Assembly: GCA_019137255.1 (NCBI GenBank)
Contig: WPDH01000033.1
Location: 186,001 to 250,000, forward strand
DNA from: Corinectria fuckeliana
Lineage: Eukaryota; Ascomycota; Sordariomycetes; Hypocreales; Nectriaceae
DNA length: 64,000 bases
Reading direction: 5' to 3'
The notes under the pieces are model-generated. The model was not told the DNA's origin. It made no database searches and was given only the letters and a program-made list of their open reading frames with translations. Made by a program: the position numbers and the translations under genes. This document shows positions 43,802 to 55,660 of the stretch, one piece after another. How positions within the stretch are numbered: the first letter of the stretch is position 1; each line of letters opens with the position of its first letter.

Positions 43802-46800
43802 TCATCGCCATGTGTTCCCCCGGCTGTCCTGCCTGCGGTGACCAGCGCCTGACGCAGCAGCAATAGTGATCCTTCGGGCCTTGTCACCGGCCAGGCCTTC
43901 GTGGGGGCTTCCCGCCGTCTCAACCCTCGCGCTCGATACCATATTCATCCGCCTCGCCTGTCCCTGCGTCAAGGCCCGATCGCCATTCCATTCCGGCGGG
44001 GAGCACGCCAGCGGAGGGCTCCTCCGTCGCTCAGCACTACCGCGGCGGAGTCGAGAGATGCCGTTGGTGCTGCTCGCCAGTGCCGGCAAACTAGGCCTGG
44101 GACCGGGTCTGTCGCCCGTCATCGAGCCCATCGACGAGATGCGCCGCACGTTGGAAGCCGTGGTGCCCGTCACGAGGCTCATCCTACGGGCCTTTTCCTT
44201 CATGGCAGTATGCAGCGCGGTGCGCAGCTTGCGGGCATCCATGTTCGATTCCGAGTCCGATCCGGAGTTGAACGAGGCATTGAGCGGGCTGTTCTCGTCG
44301 ATGATGGATGGCCGAGGTCGGAGGGTTCGAACGGGGATTCCAGGCGACGGCGACAAGTTGCCGGTCTTACCGACATCCAAAGATCGCAGTGGCGGTGTGC
44401 GCTGGATCTCGGGGCTCGAGGCCAGGTTGAGGCCGAATGATGGAGCTCGCGGGATTGGCGATCCGCCAGAGGGAGACCCTTTAGGGCCCTTCGACAGGAA
44501 ACCAGCCTGGAATCTGCTCGGCTTGGCTCCAGTCAGGCTGACGGCCCGTGGGATCTCGAGGCGTGGGCTTGAATCGTAGTTGATGGTCTTGTTTTCCACC
44601 TTGGGATCCTCTTCCTGCTCCTTCTGCTCTCCCTGCTCTCCCTGCTCTCCCTGCTCTCCCTGCTCTCCCTGCTCCTCTTGCACCTCTTGCTCCTCCTCAT
44701 CCAGCTGCTCCTCGAGGTAAGCTGGAATGGGAGGCGCGACGATGGGCTTCTCGGGAGATGCCTGGTTGGGCGACGAGCCCTTGAACTTCTGCGGCGTCTT
44801 CTCAAAGTCCGCCAGCGTGCCCTCCTCCGTCTCGTCATCGCGCCACCTGACGCCCCGGTGCTTGACCTTCTTCACCGGCGTGAAGCTGATGCCTTTCTTA
44901 GTCGCTCCCAACACCTTACGTCGTCGCGGCGACCCCTTCATCGGGCTCGTGTAGGGCTCCGGGGCGGCCGCCAACGCAGGGGCCGCGATGGGTTTGCCGT
45001 AGGCGTACACGGACACCATCTTCTTGCGCTTGGGCGTGCCTCGGCGAGTCGGCGGGAAGATTTCGAGAACGGGGAGGGATCCGTCGGGCTTGACAACCTG
45101 TGAAGCCGCCGTGTAGCCAGTCTGCAAAAGGCGGTTGATGATCTCCTTGGCGTGGGCCACAGCGGATTCCTCGTCCATGCTGATGGTGTCGGAAAGGGAC
45201 GTCAGAATGTCGAACTGGGCCGTGAGCAGCATCTGCACCATGGCGGCATCCCCAGACTTGTCCTGCTCCAGAACATCTCGGTAGGCCTCGCGGTTGAAGT
45301 TGGACTTGAGAAGCTCTGCCTCTCGGGTCAGGCTTGCAACCTCGCCCGTGTCGGCACTGGCGCTACCCTCAAGCTGCTGCAGGCTGTGGCTGAGGGCCGT
45401 GTCGATGGAGCGTTCCCAGTTGCACTTGTCCATCTTCTGGTGGATGTGGTGTCTGCTGTTCTCCAACTCGGCCAGGATGCCCTGAGCTGTTCGGCGGATG
45501 GTGACCAAGTTCTGCGGCATCGAGTCCTCGTCGCCCCGCTGGTCGCAGACGGTGTCGAAGGCCGCAATCCACCCCGATAGCATCCCGATTCGACGCTCGA
45601 ACGCCCTCAGCTTCTTCATGTTGACGACGCGCTCCTTCCGCTCGCCGGCGCAGTTGTCGTAGGCAGCTCGAAGCCTTTGGATCCCTTCGCGGGCGGTTGT
45701 GTCGCGCTTCTCGCACTGCTTTCGGAATTTGACGAAGAAGGTGTTCTCGGCATCCTTCTGCTGGGCCTTGAGCTCGTTGATCAAGGCCATCTGCTCGTCA
45801 ATCTTGACCAGAAAGTCCTTGACATGGCGGTTCACGTTGAAGACGTTGCGAGTCACCTTGGTCTGGATGTTCTTGGCGCGGTTGGCGTACCGGAGCGTGT
45901 TTTGGGACTCGTCAAAGTGAGCGCTGGATGGCGAGACGCAAACGATCATGACCGTCTTGCAGTTCCCGCCCAGGGAGAACTTGAGCAGGCGAGTCAGCTT
46001 GCTGTTCCGGTAGGGCACGTGTGCTCGTTGGCGACGGTCGCAGAGCGCGTTGATGCAGCTTCCGAGAGCCAGCAGCGACTTGTTGATGTTGGCGCCCTCG
46101 GTCAGACGCTCGCCGCGGTTCTTGGTGACAGACGCTCGCTCCGAGCCAGCCAGGTCAATGATGCTGAGGGTTGCCATGGTGTGCGGCTCGCTGACGTCGG
46201 CGTTTCTGTCCTTCTGGGCAACGTTGATCTGGAGGACGGCGTGTGATCGCGAGGACGTGGCGTTGGCCTCGGTGGGCGACACGGTCCGGTATTCGTTTCC
46301 CTGCACAATCATGTCCATGACTTCTTGCACGTCCTTGGGGTGGTGGCTGGTCAGCCCGGACACCGTCACGGTCTGGTTGCTGTCCTCTCGGAGCATCAAG
46401 CCGCCCTTGGGAGCAGCGCCGCCACCCCCCGGAACCAGGAGATCTCGAATCGTCTCGTTGTAAATCTCCAGGTAGTTGAGGCTAAGCTCCGTCGTCTTGT
46501 CCTGGCTGCGCTCGTCGATCTTCTCGAACAACTCCTGCATGGTCATGAAGATGATGCCTGGCTGTTGGGACGTGCCGGTGATGGTGTGCGTCTTGCCACA
46601 CCCGGTGGCACCGTAGGCAAACACGGTCGCATTGTATCCGTCGAGGACGCTGTCGAGGAGGCTTCGCGTGGTGCCTTCGTACACCTCGGCCTGCGTCGTG
46701 TTCTCGTCAAAGACGCGGTCAAAGGCAAAGACCTGGTCCTTGACCTTTTTTGATTTGGGCGCAACGGATCGGCCGAACTTGTGGACTGGGTTTTCCTCGG

Positions 46801-47163
46801 GAGGGTCGAAGACTCTGCGAGCTGGTGAGCGGTTGTCCAATCTGGAAGAGGAGAGCGCACGCACAAACATCGATCATCGACGACCTTGACGACGTTTCGG
46901 ATGCCACGCTGGTGCAGCTTCGGTGTCGGGACGGCGGCAAGGGAGCCATCGCCAAGAAAGACTGTGCCGTCATCGTTCTTTTGCCTGTGTACTGTCAGCG
47001 ATGAGGTTGGACGAGCGCTGCTGGGCTCTCGTACAGTTGTGCAGCCTCCCGGATCGTGAAGGGCCGAACTCGAACTAAGACATGGTCAGTGACAACTTCC
47101 GAGGTGTCTCGAATGCGCTCACGCACTGGCAACAGAGATCGATGACTGCCCCGTATTTGCCAT
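43802..47163 (-). CDS. Kinesin-8 motor protein (Kip3/KIF18-like)
   Basis: Microtubule plus-end-directed, depolymerising kinesin that controls spindle and microtubule length and nuclear positioning. Four exons: 47163-47127, 47074-47035, 46984-46865 and 46814-43802, totalling 3210 nt (1069 residues). The first three introns are 50-52 nt. The joins give SSISVA-IRVRPFTIREAAQL and VVKVVDDRC-LVFDPPEENP, as in the family. The motor domain fills about the first 400 residues: P-loop GATGCGKT (about 134-141), switch I SSRSH, switch II DLAGSE, and the neck region after YANRAKNIQTK. Coiled-coil-like segments follow. The basic, Ser/Pro-rich tail includes an EQG-triplet repeat (codons at about 44625-44675) and a KKVKHRGVRWRDDE segment. 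The start at 47163 is needed to supply the first motor beta-strand. Intact. Confidence 0.92.
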
Positions 47164-48258
47164 GGTATATTCGTATTTTCTCTCCGCCGGCTCGTCGCCT
47201 CGCAGCTCCGGAACTCGTCGTGTTGCAGAGGGGCAAGATAAACAAAATGAATCGTCCAAGAATGGAGGTGCGTGCTCCTCCCCAGACTTCCAACAATACT
47301 CGAAATTCGGTGAAGCGGGAGGAGGTCGAGAGAAGGTATGGAAGCCGCCCGGAATTCGTTGTCGTCGCGGGAGGCCGTAATGGTCGTGGGTGCTGGGTCG
47401 TGGCAGTCTTTAGTTGGAGGTTTCGAGCACGTGCGGTGAGGTTGAACTTGGTTTGTTGTTCTATGCGGAAGACGCGTTGCTCTGGTAACTTGGGGCGCGG
47501 CAAGGGCCGTCAGGGGCTTGACAGGGGTGCCTTGTGGCTGCCAGCACCTCAAGGCTGCTTACCCTACACCGCGCAATTTGTCTATTTGGGCCATTATTCT
47601 CAACGGCCATGGGATTTGAGGTGCCAATCTAGATAGCGCCTAATCAATTACGATCTAGGCTACGTTCTTGATACTAACTCGACGAAGTTTGATAATCATA
47701 AATTCAGCATTGTATTATTGCGTGGAGGCATGATATGTTAGCCGTCCATACTCAAGTGAGTATGCAGATGAACTGCGCAAAAACCATCAACACAAGAGTC
47801 AGCATGTTTAAACTGACCGCCACACAAATGGCCGCCTTGATTACATGGGCTCATCTGAGGCCCAACCGCAGATGAACACGCATTGACTCTCCTCTTATTT
47901 GTAGGTTGTGTTGTTTGTGGATAATCCATGTAGAAGTATGCGCAATTTCCATTGGTGATGTCACTCATGGAGAGTGGCCATCAGAAATGAAGTGGTGAGT
48001 GCTATCATCACGTACCAACGTCTTGCAGTAAAACACTCGACCGCACCAATGGCTACGTCTCATCTTACTGTACCGCTCAACCGCACCGCACCCTTGACAT
48101 GTCGATCAAATAATATCATATTATTCCCTTAATTTACACTCCCATGACGCCAACCATGCAATACAAGGCCCCGACCCATCAACGATGTATCCCAGAAGTG
48201 TCTTGTCCCGTAAAGCCCGCCTGGCCCACCTGCTCATCCAACGCAACCTGCGATGGGC
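47164..48258. other. Intergenic, kinesin-8 promoter region
   Basis: 1.1 kb between the kinesin start and the 3' end of the zinc-finger gene. Frames on both strands near 47075-47640 are antisense or upstream shadows of the kinesin gene with no motif. No repeat or RNA gene seen. Confidence 0.5.
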
Positions 48259-49368
48259 TCAGGCAGCGGCAATCTCCGGCGCGAACAAGTACCGAGGCAG
48301 CGCAGCCATCCTCTCCTCCGGGCTGATCTCGGCGTCGTCGTACAACATCCGCGTCTTCTTCTCCTTCTTGGCCGCCTTCTTGTCGCCGTCGTCGCCAGCC
48401 TCGGGATTCTGCGGGGGCTTGATGCCGGCTTCCGCCATGCGTATCAGCTGGTCAATGTCGTCGCCGGATGCCGCTCCGGGACCGCTCCAGCCGCCACCTT
48501 GAGTCGGTCGCTGAGGCAGGCCGGGCGCCGGAGCGAGGTTGCTGGACGGCCGCGCTGGTAGCGCACTCGTAGGGTAGCCGTAGGGAGCTGCCGGAGGTGC
48601 TTGGCCAGGGTAGGCAGGCTGGCCGCTGTGTTGGTCGTACGGCGCTTGAGGAGTCTGATACGGGGGGTTCTGCCACGCGTTAGCTTGTCCAACGGACTGG
48701 AACGGGACGACAGGAAACTTACGAAAGAAGCTGGGCTCACGGAAGGTGGGATGGGAGCATCTGCGGGTCCATTGGACCCTGCCGTCTTGCGCCGCGTGCG
48801 AAACTCCTCGAGCCGCTTCTTGATATCATCTGCCGATTCGACCTTGAGCTTCTTCCGGGACTCCTGGCCCGACTGTCCAGGCAGGGGATTACCGGTCGCG
48901 ACCCGTCTGTCCTCCTGCGCCTGGTAGAAGTTCTGGATGATGCGGTTGCGGTGCTGGTCGAGAATTTCCTGCGGGATGCCCTCCATGCCGAAGATCTCGA
49001 CCTCTAGGCCTTGCCGGTTCGGAAGCGCGTTCTCGACTTGGGAGAGGTTCTCCTTGTGGACTTGGTTCAGATGTACGGAAAGACCTGCAGAGTCACAAGG
49101 GTCAGCTGGATGGATGCCGCAAAAGGTTCGCGCGAATGGGACCAACCTCCCGCCGTGTTCAGTCGACGGCCGCATCGATCACACTTGAAGTGCTTCGCCT
49201 TCTGATGAGAAATGAGGAGCTTCAAATCCTCAAAGTCACGCTCGCCTAGGAGACAAGAGTCAGCACGTGTTCGTCGGCGAGGATAGGCGCAAGCTTCGCA
49301 CAGTAGTAGCACCAAGGACGGCCGAGGATGTCCTCGACGTCGGGGTGGCCGCGCCTCTTCTTGCCCAT
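48259..49368 (-). CDS. BuGZ/ZNF207-type C2H2 zinc-finger protein
   Basis: Homologue of animal BuGZ (ZNF207), a Bub3- and microtubule-binding spindle-assembly protein also linked to splicing. The role in this fungus is inferred. Four exons: 49368-49302, 49245-49147, 49084-48741 and 48696-48259, giving 948 nt (315 residues). The N-terminus MGKKRRGHPDVEDILGRPWC is strongly family-like. Two C2H2 fingers follow: Cys20, Cys23, His36, His41 and Cys44, Cys47, His60, His65, then HLNQVHKENLSQVENALPNR. The middle is a basic helix (ADDIKKRLEEFRTRRK), followed by a Pro/Gln/Tyr/Gly-rich low-complexity region (YQTPQAPYDQHSGQPAYPGQ). The C-terminus has DDIDQLIRMAEAGIKPP and SPEERMAALPRYL. The frame is phase-consistent across all three introns (44-62 nt). 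Kinesin-8 lies next to it, so two spindle-related genes are neighbours. Confidence 0.9.
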
Positions 49369-52300
49369 CTTGTTGCCGGTCGCGGGAGTGTTCACGGGCG
49401 ATGAAGAGTCGGAAGTCGGATATGGGCGCGATGCAGAGGTGAGTGATACTGCGTGGGAGAGTCACGAGCTGCAGTGCTTTGGAGTCGAGCTGGTTCAACG
49501 CGACGATGAGAAGGTTGGGTGGATGGCTTGTCGGCTAAAGTTCGGGCGCAGCCAAGCTCGGGCCGATACTTTGTTCCCTTAGCAAGCCTTACTGACTTCC
49601 GTAGGTAGACAGTTACTTGGCAATTAGATAGGTACTTACTAAGCCCGCAAAGGACATCTTGTAAACTTTTTGAATCTTCAGACGTACATAGCCGTCAACA
49701 AGGGTACACATTTGCCTAATGATAATACTGGATATACGCAGGGATGCCGAAAGATGGCTCCGCTGTGCGTTTGATGGAAGTCTATTTTTTTGAAAGAGGA
49801 CAGCAAGGTCCCGGCTCGACCCTGGATTTCATAGCTAAATCGATCACTACTGCCTCATCTACAGCATCACCGATTCAAAATACAGTCATGGTGTTGCAAG
49901 ATGCTATGGAAGCACAGATCCAGGAAATCCGCTCAATTCGTTCTAGGTTTGCAGTTCTCGACACTCTAAGAGAGATCACTAGCACACAAACCGGCCTCGT
50001 GGTGTTTTGGACGGCGACAATCACCCCTGAAACCCCCAGACCCCCAGAAGGGCTTAGGGCGTGGGTTCGATCTACTCGCTTACTCGGTCACTAATTACTA
50101 GGAAGACATAGATATTGGTGTCTGAAGATGAGGTCTTGGAAAATCCAACCACAATACCGGTGTCGACGGCAGGTACTCCGAGCGAGCCTGAAATAAATGC
50201 TCGTAACCTGAAAAGCGTTGAGATGCAGACGGGCGCTACGGACGAGCTTAAGATGATTTCACAACCGCGGGGAGCAAAGATAAGCGACTTGGAGGGATAG
50301 GCGTTGCTATCTATGTTATCGATTCTAGAGTCAATCTTGCGAATCCGGTAAAATACCTTGCCTGAGCCCGTACAGATGCTTGCTAACACTGAAAGTAGGG
50401 ATGGGCAGGATCAGCTCCCCGCAAACCGATTGCCAAGGCAGATCCCCGCGACCAAGTTTGGTACGGCAAAGAATGCCAACAGTGTTGTGATGCCGCTACC
50501 CGAGAAACTCTACATCTACGATGTCTTGAGGTCTTCAACGAGGGTGTAAAAATGACATTTCCCGAAAGCGCCTGAGAGGCACGGCTATAATCAATATGCC
50601 CTTTGTGTCGAGTAAGTGGATTAAACCCTTTACCTCAACGCACTCAGTCCGCAGTCCCTAATCGACCCACATGGGCAACCGTCAATCAACGTCGAGTTAT
50701 ACAAAGAGCGCCTTGAATCATTCATTGATCAAGGATGACATCGTTATAGTAGCATGCTCAAATAACAAATAACAATGTACAGATACGCTCACATTATGCC
50801 CGCAATCGCTGCCCCGGCCAATTGCTGCCTAGCGAGGGGACGTTGATCAATTGAATACTTATCCTGCTCTCTTCGGTGATAGGACACCTTATTTCCAGGG
50901 CTCAGGAGACCAATCAACTGTCTCTGCCCCCGGAGACGTCTCCTGTGCCTCTGGCAAGGACGCTGATGCGGTAAAAAAGAGTGGGACTTCTTTTGGCACG
51001 CTCCCCTATTCTTTCAAGTATCTTTCTTCTTACCTGGCAAGATATCAAGGAAGGCTCATAAAACAAAACAATAATAATCTTTCTTCTTACACGAGAGTGG
51101 TTGGCTTACACCGATCGCACCAACTATGCCGGCTGTCACAGGCACTGTTGCCGTTTGGCTCTCGCAGAAAAGAGTACCAAGGACAAGCTTCGAAAAACAG
51201 GAAACCTATGGTTGTTAGAAATCAAGTCCTTGCTCCAGTTCCTGGCATATGAACGCTTAGAAGGCGGGCCGGCTGTAGTCTGGACTTGAGCCGCGTGCCG
51301 ACCGGCCGAGAGCTAATAGAAAGTGTACCGGGCAGTGGTGGCGTCTTCCATTGGTAACGCATTCAATTGCGTACTTAGCCAAGTCACTTAGGTGGTAGGA
51401 ACGTTTCGGTGTTATAGAGTCATGACACACCCTTCTACCAGCTGGCTTTACTTGCTACGCAGGCGATGCTCTCTAATGCATCCTGCGTCCCGACATTGGT
51501 GTCGTGATTTGACTTATAGGTGGAATGACACGGCTTCAATTGGCATTCACTGTGCTCAAGGCTGGCAAACACGAGTCTCAGGGCTTAAGTGAACAATAGG
51601 GGCTCCAACGACATGACCGCACAATGTAGGCCTAGCCTAGGCAAGGACTGTACAGAACGGGCGCTGTCAAAGATACCGTGAAGGTCTAGAGTTGGTCAGG
51701 CATAGATTGCAAGGGCTCAGGTGGATAGCGCAGATAAGCACCGTCCAAGCAGGTGATTCGCTGCCCCGGTCTCGACCTTGTCTGTTCCTGGCACATCACA
51801 CTTGACTTGGCCATCGATATTTGGTAGAACTAAAGTCCGTACATATGTACAAGAGGCATCCCTGGACATGGCGTGGGTCTGCATAAGAGAGATATGCCGG
51901 ACTGCCACATGGCAATGGGCGGTGCGTCATGCGTTCATAATCTCTCACATCGAGCAGCCGCCGGTGGCTTCGTATTTGTAAATGGTGATCTCCGCAAAGG
52001 TATTGGTTGTACTCTGTAGACGGCTCTCAGTTGTAGGAATAAGAGTCCCCGGGGCGCGATGACCGGAACGTCCGAATCTACGACCAGCCGTCACCCGTGG
52101 AATCAACCAGAGATAACTGAGATTCAATCTGCCCGACTTGGAGCAGGAACCCCAGCTCGCTTGCTCGAGTGTGCCCCCCTCCTCCGGAAAGAGCCAGGGT
52201 CTCGGGGCTGGCGGGAACTTGGACTAGAGCCCGCGCGATCTAGCTGCCAAGCCATCAAACCATGCGTGGCATGGCCATCCCTGCTCTCAGCTTTCACAGC

Positions 52301-52675
52301 TTGATATTGAACAACTAGCGGTTGATAACCGAGTCAGACTTCTGCATCGACCCAAGCCCAACGAACCAATCACAGAAACTGCCTGCAGCCCGCTTCGCAG
52401 GACGCACTCGCCAACGCGCGGAAAGCTATAGCACAGCGCGCGCGGTCTCGGGATCCCGCATCCTGGAGACTTCGATAAGGCGAGAGCGGGCGTAGACGAG
52501 AGCCCCTCTTACCCCCCCCTGTGACCCTTTGATCCTTTCCCTCAGTTGATAAAGACAGCTACTTGGTCCCTTGATTCCCGATGTAACTCTCTAGTCGTTG
52601 CGAGCACGTCTTTCGGTCCTCGACGTTGGCAGCAGCCTCTCATGAGAACCATCGCCAGAGCGTGCTGTCGCAACC
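49369..52675. other. 3.3-kb gene-poor region with a MITE fragment
   Basis: The first part should be the BuGZ promoter. Frames at 49744-50094 (116 codons, plus) and 50851-51252 (133 codons, plus) have ATG starts and no internal stops, but show no recognisable domain and no supporting splice structure. I do not call them genes. A fragment related to the hAT-like MITE lies at 51022-51078. The last 200 bp, ending in pyrimidine-rich DNA, should be the promoter of the rhodopsin-like gene. Confidence 0.4.
51022..51078 (+). repeat. Short MITE-related fragment, less mutated
   Basis: About 57 bp (CTTTCTTCTTACCTGGCAAG ... AATAATAAT) align with 8365-8421 inside the 539-bp MITE. Nearly all differences are C in this copy against T in the MITE, or G against A (CTGGCAAG/CTAACAAG, ATCAAGG/ATTAAGA, GCTCAT/GCTTAT). 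No terminal repeats are seen here, so it is a remnant or a shared internal module. Confidence 0.55.
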
Positions 52676-54077
52676 ATGGCTGGGCTCGTGGCCAACATCT
52701 ATGTCTCAACAAGCATCACCTGGGTTGCCGCGTTTCTAGCACTGATTATGCGCATGATGGCGCGACGCATGACCAAGATGTCCTGGTGGTACGACGATTA
52801 CTTCTCCATATCTGCCTTTGTGAGTCTCAACAATGCTTGATCCTCTTGCTGAGGAGACGTGCTTATGGAGAGAGCCTTAGGTATTTGCTAGCCTTTACTC
52901 CGCCACCATACTGGAATGTAAATGACCAATTCCGCCAGCTTTGGCCCTTTCGTCAGTGACTAATGTCCGCGCCTCAGGGACCATGCACTGGTCACTAGGT
53001 CAATACATGCCCGACGACATCGACGCCGAGTCGAGAGAAGAAATCCTCTACTACTCAAGATACATCGGATTCTTCAACTCGCTCACCTATGCCTTTTCAA
53101 TTGCTTCGTCGAAACTAGCCATCTTGTTCCTCTACTGGCGCATATTTAAGATATCAGCTATCCGGATCCCCATGCAAGTGATGATTGTCCTATCCGTGAT
53201 GTGGATTATTCTGCGGACTTTTATGACCATCTTTCGCTGCGTCCCTGTTCAGGCGTATTGGGATAAAACCATCCCGAACGCCGCTTGCAGGATCAAGGAT
53301 ACGCAGTTCTTCTTTGGCACCGTGCTTACACATTTCTTGATGGATCTTGCCATTTTGTTCTTACCCATCATTGAAGTGTTCAAGCTCCGTCTACGCCTTG
53401 GCCAGAAATTCGCCATTGCGGGCCTCTTTATCGTCGGGGCTGTGTAAGTCCTCCGCTCAGCTGCGTCTGCATGGAAGGGAACGCTGATAGCCGCGACGCC
53501 AGGGTTTGTCTCGCATCGGTTTTTGCCATCATCGAGGCCCTGCGTTATGACCCAAAGTCGACACAGATGCCGCATGATTATGGGCTGTACTGCGTCTGGG
53601 GAACAGTCGAGATCAACATCGCCATCGTCTCTGGTAACTAAGCCTCATCCTGAATTTTGGACCCCGAGGTTCTCCCTTATTTACTCGTTTGACTTTTTAG
53701 CTTGCTTCCCGCTGCTCCGACCGATCTTCCGCCAGATCCTGCCCGCACGCTTCCTGAGCTCTGCTGGAGGTAGCCAGCCCATCAGCGGACCAAGCCACAA
53801 TATGCGATTGAATACGCTGCCGAGAACAAACAGAGAGAAGGAGTCGGACGAGACGAGCTCGACGCACCAACTGGCCGGCTCAGAAAATAGCATCTCCGAC
53901 ATGCCGGACGTTTACCCAGTGGCTGAATACAGCCCGAAAGGGGTTCAGACAGTGATCACGAGCCGATACCATGCCTCTACTTCGGACGACGAACACGACA
54001 TGGCAGGCATACTTGTTCGGAACGATACAGTAGTCCAAGTGGAAGACACAGAGCTGCCGAAGACCTACGGGCGATAA
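52676..54077 (+). CDS. Rhodopsin-like (SAT4-type) integral membrane protein
   Basis: Fungal multi-span membrane protein of the rhodopsin-domain family (formerly DUF/SAT4; PF20684). Molecular function is unsettled, and members include PTH11-like receptor candidates. Five exons: 52676-52819, 52881-52917, 52978-53443, 53503-53633 and 53701-54077, 1155 nt (384 residues). The phases agree at every join, e.g. YSATILE-W-TMHWSLGQYM and NIAIVS-A-CFPLLRPIFRQ. Conserved features: WWYDDYFSISAFVFAS near the N-terminus, FNSLTYAFSIASSKLAILFL, a pair of extracellular-type cysteines (RCVPVQAYWD and AACRIKD), then DLAILFLPI, a charged KLRLRLGQKFAIAG loop, RYDPKST, WGTVEINIAI, and a soluble Ser/Thr-rich tail of about 115 residues. 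No CFEM domain precedes it. There are about seven hydrophobic spans. Confidence 0.88.
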
Positions 54078-54523
54078 TGTGGCAGGGCTCTGCGTATATA
54101 TCAGTGAAACAATACTATACAAGTACAGCTGCGAAGCTAGCACCCTCGCTTCATACGCATCTCCACGTGCTCGACCAATGACGTGAGGACTTTGGCCTGT
54201 CGGAACCGCAGTGACACGGCGCTGACTCGCCTTGCCCCCAGAAATCCTTGCCGAGATTTCCAAAGTTGCCAAGAAAAGGCTGGCATCCAAGCACGTACCT
54301 AACTTACCCGCTTTCTCTCATCATGATTTGGACAAGGTCGAGTCACTGTCAAGATGCGTCTCGTGGTTCCGAGAACCCCGAGTGCCCGTTCCCCCTTCCA
54401 AGTCAGACTGCTGCACATATATAACGTCCTCATCACCCACAACGTAATAAGTCGGGCTCAGAAAGCAACATCTCTCTTCACCATCGCAACCGTCTTCGAC
54501 CATCTTGTGTGTCTTGTTCAACC
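54078..54523. other. Intergenic between rhodopsin-like and AttH-like genes
   Basis: About 0.45 kb between two plus-strand genes. It should hold the promoter of the AttH-like gene. Nothing else recognised. Confidence 0.45.
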
Positions 54524-55660
54524 ATGCTCAAGCTTTGCTTCCTTGCAGTCGCCAGCCTGGCTGCCGGCCATCACTCGGTGCATCATTTGGCTCCTCCAGT
54601 TTACACTTTGAGCATGATACCGTGGCCGAGGGATCGAGTGCTGTTGAAGTGAGGTCATCCTGGGCGCCGTTTGACGGGCCCAAGGTGGTTCCCATCAACA
54701 GTACGACCTTTGACTGGTGGTACTTCGATGTGGTCGACAAGGATGCCTCGCAGTCCTCGACCATCGCCTTCTACACTGCTTCGAACACTGCACTAGCCTT
54801 CCTCCCTCAGCTGGACTCCCTGAACTTTGTCCATGTATCTGGCGTCTTTCCCAACGGTACCACGTTCAAGTCTCTCGTCCTGGCCCAAGACAGCCCGGTT
54901 CGAACCTCTGGCGATGGGTCTTCTGGCCGCTGGGAGGGCACCGCTTCAGCTGGCAAGGGTCTTCGGATCTAGGCGAGTATAAAATCATGGCCAATAATGC
55001 CAGCGTTGGATACACGGGCTTTATGAAGCTGAAATCGGTGAGTATTTTTCATACCCACAACTTACCCATCGTGGTGGTGGCTGATGTCTCGTCCAGGTTG
55101 CTCCCGCACATTACCCATGCGGACCGGCTACTCGTGGCTTATCAGAGGAAGTCGTGCCCGGGGTCGGCTGGGCTAACGCAATGCCCGATGCCGAGGGGGA
55201 AGTTGAGTTCTATGTCGGAGATCACGAGATGTCATTCACTGGCTACGGCCACGACAGTGTTGGCACGTGGTATTGGGGCCATGCTCGCCTTGGGGATTAC
55301 TCCATCGTCTGGTTCGACACGCTTGACCCCCAAGCCAACGAATACGTCTCGGCCTACGTCTCCAAGGCCGGCAAAGTCTTAACTTACCAGTACTCTGCTC
55401 TCAAGGTTCGCCCAACTAGAGACAATTCGACCTATCCACCTGTAGTATCAACTGGATCACCGACGGGATTCTCACTCGAGATCACCCTACCAAAGGAGGA
55501 GCAGCTACTGGTCCAGATGGACAACCTTGTCCTTGCGACGAACATTGGGCAGCAGTATGAGAGATACATCGGTAGCGTCAGTGGCTCAATCAACGGCGTT
55601 TCGTTGGATGCTGGCTCGGGGTTGTGGGAGCAGTTCAAGACCAAGGAGAGTTGGGAGTAG
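54524..55660 (+). pseudogene. Secreted AttH/Diels-Alderase-like lipocalin-fold gene with two frame breaks
   Basis: Related to the CrtC/AttH (hydroxyneurosporene synthase-like) lipocalin-fold proteins, a family that includes fungal pericyclases (Diels-Alderases) of polyketide pathways. The ATG at 54524 begins a signal-peptide-like MLKLCFLAVASLAAG. Family text then continues in another frame: GASFGSSSLHFEHDTVAEGS, FDWWYFDVVDKDASQSSTIA, GSSGRWEGT (to about 54943). A third frame continues FSWQGSSDLGEYKIMANNAS, GYTGFMKLKS, then an intron (about 55039-55095) and VAPAHYPCGPATRGLSEEV, GWANAMPDAEGEVEFYVGD, TWYWGHARLGDYSIVWFD to the TAG at 55658-55660. So two single-base-scale frame breaks are needed, near 54565-54590 and near 54943 (one base missing in GGCACCG-CTTC). 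Otherwise the sequence is undamaged. It is either a young pseudogene or has sequencing errors. No polyketide synthase is nearby. Confidence 0.7.

Noticed and set aside
49744..50094. 116-codon plus-strand frame starting MPKDGSAV
   Set aside because: No recognised family and no exon continuation; it might be a decayed gene end, but the sequence gives too little to call it.
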